DNA of 64,000 nt from an uncultured Acetatifactor sp. (GCA_910586215.1 CAJUGH010000006.1:1-64000); one strand, 5' to 3'. Counted from the stretch's first letter, positions 18,008 to 27,024 are shown. Notes: a model not told the origin generated them from the sequence alone. Made by a program: numbers and translations.

Positions 18008-19336
18008 TTACGGCTCCAGTCTGTGGATATCCCTGGGAAACAGACCGGCCTCCCTCACATTGTCAAATCCAAGCAGCCGGGAGGTGAACCGTTCCAGTCC
18101 TAGTCCCAGGCCTCCATGGGGCGGCATACCGTGCTCATGCATCATAAGAAAGCTTCGGAAGGCTTCCACATCCATGCCCCGGGCTTTCATCTTGCCGACC
18201 TGCATGTCATAATCATGGATCCGCTGTCCCCCTGTGGTAATCTCCAGTCCCTTGAACAGCAGGTCAAAGCTTAGGGTCTCTCCGGGATGGGCCGGATCCT
18301 CCATCACATAGAAAGGCCTCTTCCCAGCAGGATAATGGGTCACAAACACAAATTCGCTTCCCGTCTCCTTCAGGATGATCTCAGACAATAGTTTCTCCTC
18401 CTCCGGCTGAAAATCATGGGATTCCACAGGTTCCCTGCCTGTCTTTGACCTGATCAGGGCTTTGGCCTCCGAGAACTTCAAGACAGGGATGTGCAAGCTT
18501 CCATGGGGCAGGTTCACCTGCAACAGGGCCAGTTCATAGTCGTATTCCTTCTTAAGCATATCCAGGGCCGCCTCCAGCATTCCCACTTCTATCTCCATCA
18601 CCTCCTGGAAATCTTCAATATAACCCATCTCAAAATCCACCCCTGTGTATTCGTTCAGATGCCTGTTGGTGTCATGCTTCTCTGCCCGGAATACAGGTCC
18701 CACCTCATAGACCCGCCCGAAGACCCCCACCATCATCTGCTTATAGAACTGGGGACTCTGGGCCAGGTATGCCTCCCGGCCAAAGTAATCCAGCTTGAAA
18801 ATATTGGCGCCTCCTTCCGCCCCGGCATGGACAATCTTAGGGCTATGGATCTCCGTGAAACCCTCCTGCCAAAGATACTCCCTAAATCCCCGCAGGATCC
18901 CCTCCTGGATCTTGAATACAGCCCGCTCCTTCTCGTTGCGCAAAGTCAGCGGACGCCAGTCCAGTTTATTCTCCAGGGATGCCGCAATGGTCTTCTGGTT
19001 CATCACTATGGGCATCTGTGCTGCCGGCGTGGAGTACACCTTTACCGCTGTCACATGTAGTTCCGCCCCCAGCCTGGCCCGCTCCTCCTGTACCACCTCA
19101 GCCTCCAGTTCCACGCAGGATTCTTCCTGGAGCAGGGACAACAGTCCGGGACTATCGCAGACACATTGCACCGTATACCGCGCCGTGCGCAGGATCACGA
19201 AAGAAAAGCCGCTCATCTTCCGGATCTTATAGATACTGCCATGGAGTGTCACCTGTTTACCGATATAGGCCCTCAGGTTGTTCACATGGATCTCCTTTTC
19301 CCTTTCTGCTGCCTTGACTTCCTTGATTATGTTCAT
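18008..19336 (-). CDS. Archaeal-type aspartate-tRNA ligase (probably nondiscriminating)
   Basis: A 442-residue class IIb aminoacyl-tRNA synthetase. The N-terminal OB anticodon-binding domain (about 10-115) is followed directly by the catalytic domain, with motif 2 in GPVFRAEKHDTNRHLNEYTG and motif 3 in GGLGLGLERFTSRLLG. The bacterial GAD insertion is absent, so it is the archaeal/eukaryal AspS2 type. In clostridia this type often serves as aspartate-tRNA(Asn) ligase feeding the GatCAB amidation route; that role is inferred. The ATG at 19336 follows AAGGAG at 11 bases. It has an unusually long leader (19337-19817) with small ORFs and a terminator. Confidence 0.93.
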   Translation of the reverse strand: MNIIKEVKAAEREKEIHVNNLRAYIGKQVTLHGSIYKIRKMSGFSFVILRTARYTVQCVCDSPGLLSLLQEESCVELEAEVVQEERARLGAELHVTAVKVYSTPAAQMPIVMNQKTIAASLENKLDWRPLTLRNEKERAVFKIQEGILRGFREYLWQEGFTEIHSPKIVHAGAEGGANIFKLDYFGREAYLAQSPQFYKQMMVGVFGRVYEVGPVFRAEKHDTNRHLNEYTGVDFEMGYIEDFQEVMEIEVGMLEAALDMLKKEYDYELALLQVNLPHGSLHIPVLKFSEAKALIRSKTGREPVESHDFQPEEEKLLSEIILKETGSEFVFVTHYPAGKRPFYVMEDPAHPGETLSFDLLFKGLEITTGGQRIHDYDMQVGKMKARGMDVEAFRSFLMMHEHGMPPHGGLGLGLERFTSRLLGFDNVREAGLFPRDIHRLEP

Positions 19337-19434
19337 GATATAATTTTCTCCTTTTTCTCTGATCCAGTTTTCTCTGGTCAAGTTTTGCATCCTGGTTTTC
19401 ATGGCCCAGTTATGGCCACCGCACCACGCTGTTC

Positions 19435-19518
19435 CTATTCTGCCCCAAGTACCTTTTCACAAAACATGCATGGCCGCTCCATCCCAGGATCCATCCAGAC
19501 ATCGTCTCTATGCCTCAT
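19435..19518 (-). CDS. Possible small ORF (27 codons) in the AspRS leader
   Basis: The ATG at 19518 is preceded by GGGGGTGGTGCA, a good ribosome site. The frame runs 27 codons to TAG and encodes MRHRDDVWMDPG... with a CMFC pair. It shares the HRDD motif, and the DNA CATAGNGACGATG, with the small ORF at 19681. It may be a regulatory leader peptide. CMFC is also reminiscent of a HIT-protein N-terminus, but nothing of that family follows. Confidence 0.35.
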   Translation of the reverse strand: MRHRDDVWMDPGMERPCMFCEKVLGAE

Positions 19519-19549
19519 TGCACCACCCCCTTTTCCAGGCTTCCCATAC

Positions 19550-19593
19550 AAAAAAGAGAGCCATCAACCGTATTCCTACAGTCCATGGCTCCC
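19550..19593 (-). terminator. Rho-independent terminator or attenuator in the AspRS leader
   Basis: Minus strand: GGGAGCCAT (85-93 of the 19500 block) pairs with ATGGCTCTC (19556-19564), followed by six T residues. It is 225 bases past the gpmI stop and 214 bases before the AspRS start. It could end gpmI transcription or act as an attenuator for AspRS; the intervening leader ORF favours the latter. Confidence 0.7.
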
Positions 19594-19623
19594 TACCCAA
19601 TGTCTCTTCTCCTACATCCAGGC

Positions 19624-19667
19624 TGGTTCCGGAACCACGGCATGGCAAGCAGCGCCTGCAGCCGTGG
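19624..19667 (-). promoter_or_regulatory. Leader stem-loops upstream of the AspRS terminator
   Basis: CCACGGC (19635-19641) and GCCGTGG (19661-19667) form a 7-bp stem with an inner GC-rich palindrome. The palindrome GGTTCCGGAACC (19625-19636) overlaps one arm, so the two structures exclude each other, as expected of an attenuation control. It lies 14 bases after the leader ORF at 19681-19737. Confidence 0.45.
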
Positions 19668-19680
19668 TCTCCTTCCACTG

Positions 19681-19737
19681 CTACAAACGCTCCCTATCAT
19701 CGTCCCTATGGAAATAGCCGAAGCGGATATGAAGCAT
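19681..19737 (-). CDS. Putative AspRS leader peptide with three consecutive Asp codons
   Basis: The ATG at 19737 is preceded by AGGAGGATAACAGA. The frame encodes the 18-residue MLHIRFGYFHRDDDRERL and ends at TAG. Three consecutive Asp codons (19696-19704) just before paired hairpins and a terminator match the logic of ribosome-mediated attenuation for an aspartyl-tRNA synthetase gene. The function is inferred; only the ORF, its ribosome site and the structures are seen. Confidence 0.5.
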   Translation of the reverse strand: MLHIRFGYFHRDDDRERL

Positions 19738-19817
19738 TCTGTTATCCTCCTATTTGCCAAAAAGGTATATAACCCCTTCTGGATACAGCTTATCCCCTAT
19801 TTACAAACCAGCATCTC

Positions 19818-21362
19818 TTATTTATGAACCAGCAGGGATTCCCCTGTCATCTCCGCAGGCTGCTGCTTCCCCATGATCTGGATCAGGGTAGGCACGATAT
19901 CTGCCAGACAGCCGTTCTCCCGCAGGGTGCAGGCCGGATCATAATTCACCAGAATAAAGGGCACCTGGTTGGTGGTATGGGCGGTAAACGGCTCCCCTGT
20001 CTCATAGTCCACCAGCATCTCCGCATTACCATGGTCTGCACAGATAAACAGGACGCCGTCCACCTCCTTCACAGCCTCCACGGCCCTGCCCACGCATTCG
20101 TCCACAGCCTCCACGGCCTTCACGGCAGCTTCTAGCACACCGGTATGGCCCACCATGTCAGGATTGGCAAAATTAATGATAATCACATCATATTTGCCGG
20201 AACGGATGGCCTCGCAGAGCCTGTCGCAGACTTCATAAGCGCTCATCTGGGGCTTCAGGTCATAGGTAGCCACATCCTTGGGGGAGTTCACCAGTACCCT
20301 GTCCTCGCCCTCATTGGGTTCTTCCACACCGCCGTTGAAGAAAAAGGTCACATGGGCATACTTCTCTGTCTCCGCGATACGTGCCTGCTTCATGCCGTTT
20401 GCGGCCAGCCACTCCCCGAAAGTATTGGTCACTGCCACCTTGTGGAATGCAACCTCCTTATTGGGGATGGTGGGATCATAGTCGGAGAAGCACACATAAG
20501 TCACATCCAGTCTGTTTCCCCTGTCAAAGCCCTTAAAATCGTCATCGCAGAAAGCCCTGGTAATCTCCCTGGCCCTGTCAGGACGGAAGTTGAAGAAGAT
20601 AATGGAATCGCCGTCCTGCACCGTTGCCACAGGCTTTCCATCCTCCACCGCCAGGGTAGGCTTCACGAACTCATCCGTCTCCCCTCTGTCATAGGATTCC
20701 TGGATCCCGCAGATGCCGCAGGCTGCCGTCAGTCCCTCCCCCTTTGTCAAGGCATCGTAGGCCAGCTTCACCCGGTCCCAGTTGTTGTCCCGGTCCATCA
20801 CATAGTAACGCCCCATCACCGAAGCAATCTTCCCTACACCGATCTCTTCCATCCTGGCAGCCAGGGCCTGGGCATATTCCTTGCCGCTGGCAGGCGGCGT
20901 GTCACGTCCGTCCAGGAAGCAGTGTACATACACCTTCTGAAGACCGTTTCTCTTCGCCAGTTCCAGCAGTCCGTACAGGTGGGTGTTGTGGCTGTGTACC
21001 CCGCCGTCTGACAACAGGCCGAACAGGTGCAGGGCACTGTCCTTCTTCCTGCAGTTCTCCACTGCGTGCAGCAGGGCCGGATTCTCAAAAAAGGTACCGT
21101 CCTGGATCTCCTTGGTGATCCTGGTCAGTTCCTGGTACACAATCCGGCCAGCGCCCATGTTCAAGTGTCCCACCTCGGAATTGCCCATCTGCCCCTCGGG
21201 AAGTCCTACGGCCATACCGCTGGCATTGCCCCGCACAAAGGGGTAATCTTGCATCAAACCGTCCATTACAGGTGTCTTTGCCAAGGCAACAGCATTGCCC
21301 TGGGTCTTCTCATTCAATCCATATCCGTCTAAGATCATCAATACTACTGGTCTCTTGCTCAT
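19818..21362 (-). CDS. gpmI: 2,3-bisphosphoglycerate-independent phosphoglycerate mutase
   Basis: The 514-residue Mn2+-dependent enzyme interconverts 3- and 2-phosphoglycerate. It begins RPVVLMILDGYGL with a metal-binding Asp. The catalytic serine lies in GNSEVGHLNMGAGRIVYQ, and the substrate/metal motifs FLDGRDTPP, FNFRPDRARE and ICADHGNAEM are present. Its length is exactly that of the family. The ATG at 21362 follows AGAAGGAGAGG; the longer frame to 21425 is not supported. It feeds enolase, encoded 3 kb further on the same strand. Confidence 0.97.
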   Translation of the reverse strand: MSKRPVVLMILDGYGLNEKTQGNAVALAKTPVMDGLMQDYPFVRGNASGMAVGLPEGQMGNSEVGHLNMGAGRIVYQELTRITKEIQDGTFFENPALLHAVENCRKKDSALHLFGLLSDGGVHSHNTHLYGLLELAKRNGLQKVYVHCFLDGRDTPPASGKEYAQALAARMEEIGVGKIASVMGRYYVMDRDNNWDRVKLAYDALTKGEGLTAACGICGIQESYDRGETDEFVKPTLAVEDGKPVATVQDGDSIIFFNFRPDRAREITRAFCDDDFKGFDRGNRLDVTYVCFSDYDPTIPNKEVAFHKVAVTNTFGEWLAANGMKQARIAETEKYAHVTFFFNGGVEEPNEGEDRVLVNSPKDVATYDLKPQMSAYEVCDRLCEAIRSGKYDVIIINFANPDMVGHTGVLEAAVKAVEAVDECVGRAVEAVKEVDGVLFICADHGNAEMLVDYETGEPFTAHTTNQVPFILVNYDPACTLRENGCLADIVPTLIQIMGKQQPAEMTGESLLVHK

Positions 21363-21551
21363 GTCTGCAACCTCTCCTTCTGCGGTTCCGGAAAATACCT
21401 CATCGCCATGATTCACTCCGTTCACAACAACTCCTGTTTTTCATGGGACTTCCGAAACCGGCTGTTCTCTTTACATGGTCCCCTGCCACTTGTTCTTAAG
21501 GGCAGCAGCCCACACACTCCATGTCCAGGCTGCTCCTCTGTTCAGTTTCAA

Positions 21552-21580
21552 ATTATACACGTAAAAGAGAATGGGTGCAA
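21552..21580 (-). promoter_or_regulatory. Sigma-A promoter for gpmI
   Basis: Minus strand: TTGCAC (21575-21580), a 17-base spacer, then perfect TATAAT (21552-21557). It lies directly after the preceding lipoprotein gene and gives a leader of about 180 bases before gpmI. Confidence 0.75.
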
Positions 21581-21603
21581 TATCCTTTGTGGAATTTTTT
21601 GCC

Positions 21604-23856
21604 CTATTCTGCCAGGTACATGTTCAGTCCCTTTTCCACCATACCAAGGGTCTCTTCCAGGGACTGGGCTCCGGTTAAGTAACCCGGCAGGGCCAGGATC
21701 AGTTCCTCCCGGATCTTTTTATCTTCCTGGTACCTCACATGAAGTGACCTGCACATCTGCAGGATTCCTGCAGCCTCTTCCCTGGAAAAGTCCAGGATGG
21801 CAAGCTCGTCTGCCGCCCCATCCCCAATGTCAATGCTGGTATAGGCTTCCGCATTGCTGCGGTCTGCCGCCGCCAGTTTTTCCAGGGAATGGGCATTTAC
21901 CGGGAATCCCTCGTAATAGTCCGCATCCTGTACTTCCCCGGACAGGGCAAACCGCAGGAAGTCTTCTGCCCGCTCCCTGTTGGGACTGCTGCTATTGATC
22001 CCCATCTCCAGCTTCGGCTGGTAAGCCTCCTCGAAGCAGGTATACTCCCCTTTCACATAGGCTGCCACGCTCACCGGCCACATGGCTTCCTGGAATCCAT
22101 TGACAGTGTGGAAGGCCAGGCTGGCATGGGACGCCATGTCCCATATGTTGTAGCACCTGTCATCCTTCTCCTTTCTTCTCTCCAGGATGCCGCAGTTGTC
22201 CGCGATCTTCTTTAACTGTTCAAGGTGCAGGGCCAGGGCTTCCTTATCCAGAGACTTTTCCTTTACGATCTCCCCTACAAAATAAGGATAAAATTTGTCC
22301 ACCAGTTCTTCCACTGTCTGGGGACCCATGCAGTTTACAGCCTTCCCAGGCAAAGCCTCTGCCAGGGCTTCCATGGAATGCATCTCCCGGGAGGGTATCC
22401 CCCTCCCCACGGCCATGGTAAACCCAAACTGCAGCGGGACTACATACCGTCTGCCATCCTTTGTGCGGTATTCCCCGGTAATGTTGGCCAGCAATGTGCC
22501 GTCTTCCTCCATGGGGCCAACGATCCCTTCCAGGTCTACAAGCAGTCCCTTGGAGGCGTAGGTTTCCACATCCAGGTGATCCATGACCAGAATGTCAGCA
22601 CCATTGCCAGCCATCAGTTCCGTGTTCAGTTTCTGGAAAATGTCCTGGTAGTCCGGTGTTCCCCTGTGGCCCTCTGCAATGGACCAGGCAGACTCTATCT
22701 GGATCAGCACCTCCGGATGTTCCCTGTGGTAGAGGGCCGCCGCCTGTTGGAGCAGGTAACTCTCCTGGACTGTGTAGAGCCGCAGGGTTTCTGTAATCTG
22801 GATGACAGCATCAGGGTCATAACGGTATTGCATCAGCCTGATGCCCTGTTCACTGCCAAAGAGTCCGTAGACCATGCCGTCTGGCAGGGCAGCCATGCCC
22901 ATACACCACACATCCAGCAGCCCCATGGCTCCGTCTGCACCATCCATCTGCTTTATCCAGTTGCTGTCCCCGGCCTGGCAAAAAAAGAGTCCGTCCGGCC
23001 CCATGGCCACCATGTCTCCCCCAGGCAGGACACTGAAATAGACACTGCCCGACTTTTCCTGGGAGAAGGGAATGGTCTGTTCCTGTCCCTTCTCCCCTAT
23101 TTTTGTCACCTGGATGCCTGTCACTATATTCTTATTATCGCAGGTGTATCGGTATACATAGTCACCGACTGATTCCATCCATGGTCCATACAACTCGCCA
23201 TCCCTGGTTCCCGCCTCCTCTTCCCTGTCCAGAAGGCTGCCATCCTGCCCCAGGTAGGTATCCAGGGTCTGCCCCATGGCACAGACCAGGGTGCCGGATC
23301 CGGTCACGGCAAGATCCTCCGGGTAGACATAATAGCCGATTTCCTCCAGAGATGCCGTCCATTGGCCTGGTGTAATCTCCACTGCCCCATCTCCCTGGCT
23401 GCGCCAGAGATGCCCCTGGTAAAGCTCCTCCCCCTCTGAAGGATAACAGGCATAGAGATACTGGTCCCCTGCCTGGTCCTGCAGCAGTTTCAACGGGATA
23501 TAGGCATCCCAGGGAAAAGATACTTCCCTAAGCCAGTTCCCTGTGACCTCCTCAAAGGACGCATTTTCCCCCAGGCTCCACTCCTCCAGGGAAACATTTC
23601 CTTCCACATTGCGCTGTAGCAGAAAATGCACCTGTTCCTCCACCCTGAAGATCTGACGTACCTTTGCATCCTCCCACATATCCGGCAGGGAAACTTCTGT
23701 CTCCACATAACATCCTTTTACGGGTTCCATGGACAGTCCTCCAGCCTGGTCCTGACCAGCCTTCCCGCATCCGGCCAGGCTCCCTGCCACCAGGATCACG
23801 CTGCCTCCTATGGCGGCAATTGACCTCCTGCTTCCTTTTCTCTTCCTATCTTTCAA
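21604..23856 (-). CDS. Large extracellular solute-binding lipoprotein
   Basis: A 750-residue lipoprotein. The basic N-terminus and hydrophobic signal end in SLAGC. The middle of the protein (to about residue 370) is a long all-beta-looking region. The C-terminal half resembles ABC sugar-type solute-binding proteins, with LYHREHPEVLIQIES, ADILVMDHLDVETYASKGLL and a VVPLQFG stretch. The same two-part plan recurs at 38199 and 46054. A TTG start at 23856 is chosen because GGGAGGTG lies 6 bases upstream; no good ATG exists near the signal peptide. No permease or ATPase gene is adjacent, so its partner is unknown. Confidence 0.82.
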   Translation of the reverse strand: MKDRKRKGSRRSIAAIGGSVILVAGSLAGCGKAGQDQAGGLSMEPVKGCYVETEVSLPDMWEDAKVRQIFRVEEQVHFLLQRNVEGNVSLEEWSLGENASFEEVTGNWLREVSFPWDAYIPLKLLQDQAGDQYLYACYPSEGEELYQGHLWRSQGDGAVEITPGQWTASLEEIGYYVYPEDLAVTGSGTLVCAMGQTLDTYLGQDGSLLDREEEAGTRDGELYGPWMESVGDYVYRYTCDNKNIVTGIQVTKIGEKGQEQTIPFSQEKSGSVYFSVLPGGDMVAMGPDGLFFCQAGDSNWIKQMDGADGAMGLLDVWCMGMAALPDGMVYGLFGSEQGIRLMQYRYDPDAVIQITETLRLYTVQESYLLQQAAALYHREHPEVLIQIESAWSIAEGHRGTPDYQDIFQKLNTELMAGNGADILVMDHLDVETYASKGLLVDLEGIVGPMEEDGTLLANITGEYRTKDGRRYVVPLQFGFTMAVGRGIPSREMHSMEALAEALPGKAVNCMGPQTVEELVDKFYPYFVGEIVKEKSLDKEALALHLEQLKKIADNCGILERRKEKDDRCYNIWDMASHASLAFHTVNGFQEAMWPVSVAAYVKGEYTCFEEAYQPKLEMGINSSSPNRERAEDFLRFALSGEVQDADYYEGFPVNAHSLEKLAAADRSNAEAYTSIDIGDGAADELAILDFSREEAAGILQMCRSLHVRYQEDKKIREELILALPGYLTGAQSLEETLGMVEKGLNMYLAE

Positions 23857-24191
23857 ATTGACACCTCCCTGAGAGCTTTCTGCGGATTTACCACATTCTC
23901 CTGCCCACATGATGGTTCTTCCCTGTAGGCCTGCCCCCCTATACGCAGATACCTTATCACATCTGTATCTGCCGTATCCTAACCGTCTCCTAATTCTTTC
24001 CTAGGAAATCATTAAGAGAACGGATCCCGCGGTGACATCAGTTGTTACTTTTCACGGCTCTGCCGTTTAAAGTAACCATCAGTTACTGTTCACTCCGTTC
24101 ACGGACCGCAAAGTTGTAAAAAGCAACTTGCATTTTGCCAGTTCTGGTGATAAGATGACATTCAGAATATGATATATGGAGGAATGAGATC
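23857..24191. repeat. Intergenic region with palindromic repeat copies
   Basis: This divergent gap has no convincing gene. GTTACTTT (24044-24051) pairs with AAAGTAAC (24069-24076) around an ACGGC...GCCGT inner hairpin. GTTACTGTTCAC follows at 24082-24093 with a TCCGTTCACGG mini-palindrome, then AAGTTG...CAACTT (about 24112-24130). These are members of the dispersed GTTAC/GTAAC family. The rest holds only AT-rich promoter-like sequence without a clear box pair. Confidence 0.6.
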
Positions 24192-24746
24192 ATGAAACGC
24201 TTTGTAACTTTTCTACTTGGTGTACTGATGGCTGCCAGCCTGGCAGGCTGCGGAATCGAACTTCCAGGACTCCCCGGCGCAGACACCAAGGATAAGGTCA
24301 TCACCCCGGACGAGGATGGCTATGCAGAAGGACGTATGGGGAATACCATGCGCACCTATTTCTTCGACTATACGGTGAACAGTGCCTTTGTCTGTAGCGA
24401 ATATGAGGGATATACCCCGGCAGACGGAAACGAACTGCTGGTGGTTGACATGACTGTGAAGAACACCTTCCATGAGAGCCTGTCCATGTTCGACACGGAT
24501 TTCCAGGCCCAGTGGAATGATTCTGCAGAGGATGCCTACTCCTATCCCGTGGAGAACGGGGAGAATATCAGCGACAAGGTCCTTCCTGGGGAATATACCT
24601 TGAATGTGGACGAGAGCCGCAACGGCTATCTGGTCTTCGAGGTGCCTGCGGGACATAAGGATTTCTCCGTCTCCTATATGGAATTCTTCGATGATAATTC
24701 CACCGGGGATACTTTCTTCGTCTTCTTCACCGCTGACACAAAATAA
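24192..24746 (+). CDS. DUF4352-type lipoprotein
   Basis: A 184-residue secreted lipoprotein with signal MKRFVTFLLGVLMAASLAGC (Cys20). The body resembles the DUF4352 immunoglobulin-like fold: NELLVVDMTVKNTFHESLSMF is the typical strand pattern, followed by a GYLVFEVPAG stretch. The role in this family is not defined; such proteins are often cell-surface, stress- or transport-linked. The start follows GGAGG at 9 bases. It stands alone on the plus strand and is closed by a strong terminator. Confidence 0.8.
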   Translation: MKRFVTFLLGVLMAASLAGCGIELPGLPGADTKDKVITPDEDGYAEGRMGNTMRTYFFDYTVNSAFVCSEYEGYTPADGNELLVVDMTVKNTFHESLSMFDTDFQAQWNDSAEDAYSYPVENGENISDKVLPGEYTLNVDESRNGYLVFEVPAGHKDFSVSYMEFFDDNSTGDTFFVFFTADTK

Positions 24747-24763
24747 GGGAAAAAGAAATCTTC

Positions 24764-24800
24764 AAAAGGCCTGTCCAGGATATTCCGGACAGGCCTTTTT
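24764..24800. terminator. Bidirectional terminator between lipoprotein gene and kdgK
   Basis: AAAAGGCCTGTCC (24764-24776) and GGACAGGCCTTTT (24787-24799) make a 13-bp perfect stem. It is followed by TTTTTG on plus and TTTTG on minus. It serves the convergent DUF4352 gene and the uronate operon. Confidence 0.9.
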
Positions 24801-24891
24801 GTGCTCTCGTATGTCTGTTATGAAATTGTTTTCCTACCTATTTGTCTGACCAGCATGCCGCTTCCGGACACTGCCCGATCCACTGCACCCG

Positions 24892-25923
24892 TTACCGCTG
24901 TACCCGTCCGGAAGCATCTCCCCCCGCCAGGGTCTCCACTTCCTTCCTGGATACCAGGTTGAAGTCCCCGGGAATGGTGTGTTTCAAAGCGGAAGCCGCC
25001 ACGCCGAACTCCAGGGCAGCCTTGAAATCCTTGCCGTCCAGCAGACCACAGATCACGCCGCCTGCAAAAGAATCCCCGCCACCTACGCGGTCCACGATCG
25101 GATGGATGCTGTATTCCTTGGAATGGTAGAATTCCTTCGTATCCCTGGAATAGATACAGGCCGACCACCCGTTGTCGGAAGCAGAATGGCTCACCCGCAG
25201 GGAGGATACGCAGTATTCAAAATTGTAATCTGCCACCATCTGTTCGAAGATGGACTTGTAACCTGCCAGTTCCAGATCCCCGCTGGTCACATCGGTCTTG
25301 CCGGGCTTGTAACCCAGCACCAGTTCTGCATCCTCCTCATTGCCGATACATACATCCACATACTGCATCAGGTTCTTCATCACTTTCTGGGCCTTCTCGG
25401 AACTCCACAGCTTCTTGCGGAAATTCAAGTCCACCGACACCTTCACGCCGTGCTTCCTGGCTGCCTTCAAGGCCTCCTCCGTGAGCACAGCAGCGGCATC
25501 GGATACAGCCGGGGTGATACCTGTGAAATGGAACCAGTCTGCCCCTTCAAAGATGGCATCGAAATCAAAATCTGCCGCTGTTGCCGTGGAAATGGAAGAA
25601 TGCGCCCTGTCATAGACCACCTTGGAAGGCCTCATGGAGGAACCGCTCTCCAGGAAATAGATACCCAGCCTCTCGCCGCATTTTGCAATGTGCGATGTAC
25701 CCACATTGTATTTGCGCAGGGCTGCCACGGCACATTCCCCGATCTCATTGGCCGGAACTGCTGTCACAAACTCTGCATCATGTCCGTAATTGGCCAGGGA
25801 CACGGCTACATTGGCCTCTCCACCGCCATAATTGATGTCGAACTCGTCAGCCTGGATAAATTTCTCGAAGTTGGGGGTGGACAGTCTCAGCATGATCTCA
25901 CCCATTGTCACTACTTTTGCCAT
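24892..25923 (-). CDS. kdgK: 2-keto-3-deoxygluconate kinase (PfkB family)
   Basis: The 343-residue sugar kinase phosphorylates 2-keto-3-deoxygluconate to KDPG. It has the PfkB fold with the glycine-rich N-terminal motif NYGGGEANVAVSLANYG, and the C-terminal anion-hole/catalytic-base motif RVGGGDSFAGGV. The substrate is assigned from its position as the last gene of a kduI-kduD-rpiB-eda operon. The ATG at 25923 follows AAAGGATTTGACAACA. Nearby terminator sequence closes the operon. Confidence 0.92.
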   Translation of the reverse strand: MAKVVTMGEIMLRLSTPNFEKFIQADEFDINYGGGEANVAVSLANYGHDAEFVTAVPANEIGECAVAALRKYNVGTSHIAKCGERLGIYFLESGSSMRPSKVVYDRAHSSISTATAADFDFDAIFEGADWFHFTGITPAVSDAAAVLTEEALKAARKHGVKVSVDLNFRKKLWSSEKAQKVMKNLMQYVDVCIGNEEDAELVLGYKPGKTDVTSGDLELAGYKSIFEQMVADYNFEYCVSSLRVSHSASDNGWSACIYSRDTKEFYHSKEYSIHPIVDRVGGGDSFAGGVICGLLDGKDFKAALEFGVAASALKHTIPGDFNLVSRKEVETLAGGDASGRVQR

Positions 25924-26024
25924 TGTTGTCAAATCCTTTCTCACGTCAGTTTACACAAAAGGTCCAGCCCACCAGGTTCTTTCCTGTCCGCAGGAAGAAC
26001 CTGGAAAGGCATATGGGACACCTT

Positions 26025-26981
26025 CTATTTTTGCAGCAGATGGACCGCAAAGCCACCGATCTCCTCCTTCAGGTAGATGGCGTTGATCTTATCGTTCTTC
26101 ATGATAGGCGCCTCGAACTCCACACCCAGGACAGTTTCCATATAATTGATAGCACGTTCCATATAATTGGTCCTGATGGCAATATGTCCCTTGGTACCCC
26201 TGCCATGTGCATTCAGCACTTCCACGATGGTGCCTGCGAAACTGCCGCTGTTGCCCACCTTCACCGGAAGGCCAAACAGGAAGGCCAGGCGGTTCACGGT
26301 CTTATCTGCCTCTTCCTTGCTCTCGGAATTCACGCCGATATGGGCCAGTTCAAATCCCAGCATGGTCTGCACGGCTTCCCTGGTAAGCTGTTCGATCTTG
26401 TCCCACTCCCCTGCAAGGATCAGGTCACCAGGTACCATCCAGGAGCCGCCGCAGGCAATGATCTTGTTGAAATCCAGATAGCTGGTCAGGTTCTTGGCAT
26501 TGATGCCCCCTGTGGGCATGAACTTCATATTCACATAGGGAGCCGCCATGGCCTTGATCTTGGCCAGTCCACCAGACTGCTCTGCCGGGAAGAACTTCAC
26601 CACATCCAGCCCCAGTTCAATGGCCTGCTCAATGTCGGAAGGACTGGACGTGCCGGGAGTGATGGGCACATTCTTCTCGATACAATACTTCACGGTCCTG
26701 GGATTCAGACCGGGGCTGACAATGAACTTCGCCCCTGCTGCCACAGCTGCATCCACCTGTTCTGCATTCAGCACCGTACCGGCACCCACACACATATCCG
26801 GGAAATTCTCTGTCATGACTTTGATGGCTTCTGCTGCCGCAGCCGTGCGGAAGGTCACTTCCGCGCAGGGAAGCCCGCCAGCACACAAAGCCTTCGCCAG
26901 GGGCAGGGCATCTTCTGCCCTGTCAATCTTCACCACTGGCACAATGCCGATCTTACTGATCTGTTCTAACACTGCGTTCAT
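26025..26981 (-). CDS. eda: KDPG aldolase fused to a VOC-like C-terminal domain
   Basis: A 318-residue protein. Residues 1-210 are a complete 2-keto-3-deoxy-6-phosphogluconate aldolase, with the EVTFRT motif, GAGTVLNAEQ and the Schiff-base lysine in VVKFFPAEQSGG. It splits KDPG to pyruvate and glyceraldehyde-3-phosphate. The last 110 residues (from about LGFELAHIGVN) look like a vicinal-oxygen-chelate/glyoxalase-like domain of unknown role; E. coli Eda (213 residues) lacks it. The fusion is seen in other clostridia. The start follows GGAGGTATCACGAAG. Confidence 0.93.
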   Translation of the reverse strand: MNAVLEQISKIGIVPVVKIDRAEDALPLAKALCAGGLPCAEVTFRTAAAAEAIKVMTENFPDMCVGAGTVLNAEQVDAAVAAGAKFIVSPGLNPRTVKYCIEKNVPITPGTSSPSDIEQAIELGLDVVKFFPAEQSGGLAKIKAMAAPYVNMKFMPTGGINAKNLTSYLDFNKIIACGGSWMVPGDLILAGEWDKIEQLTREAVQTMLGFELAHIGVNSESKEEADKTVNRLAFLFGLPVKVGNSGSFAGTIVEVLNAHGRGTKGHIAIRTNYMERAINYMETVLGVEFEAPIMKNDKINAIYLKEEIGGFAVHLLQK

Positions 26982-27024
26982 CTTCGTGATACCTCCATTC
27001 TACCTTTCCATGGTCCCATTCTAC

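Noticed and set aside
19337..19817. T-box riboswitch upstream of AspRS
   Set aside because: The T-box core and specifier stem could not be found; the TGGTTCC stretch does not match UGGNACC.
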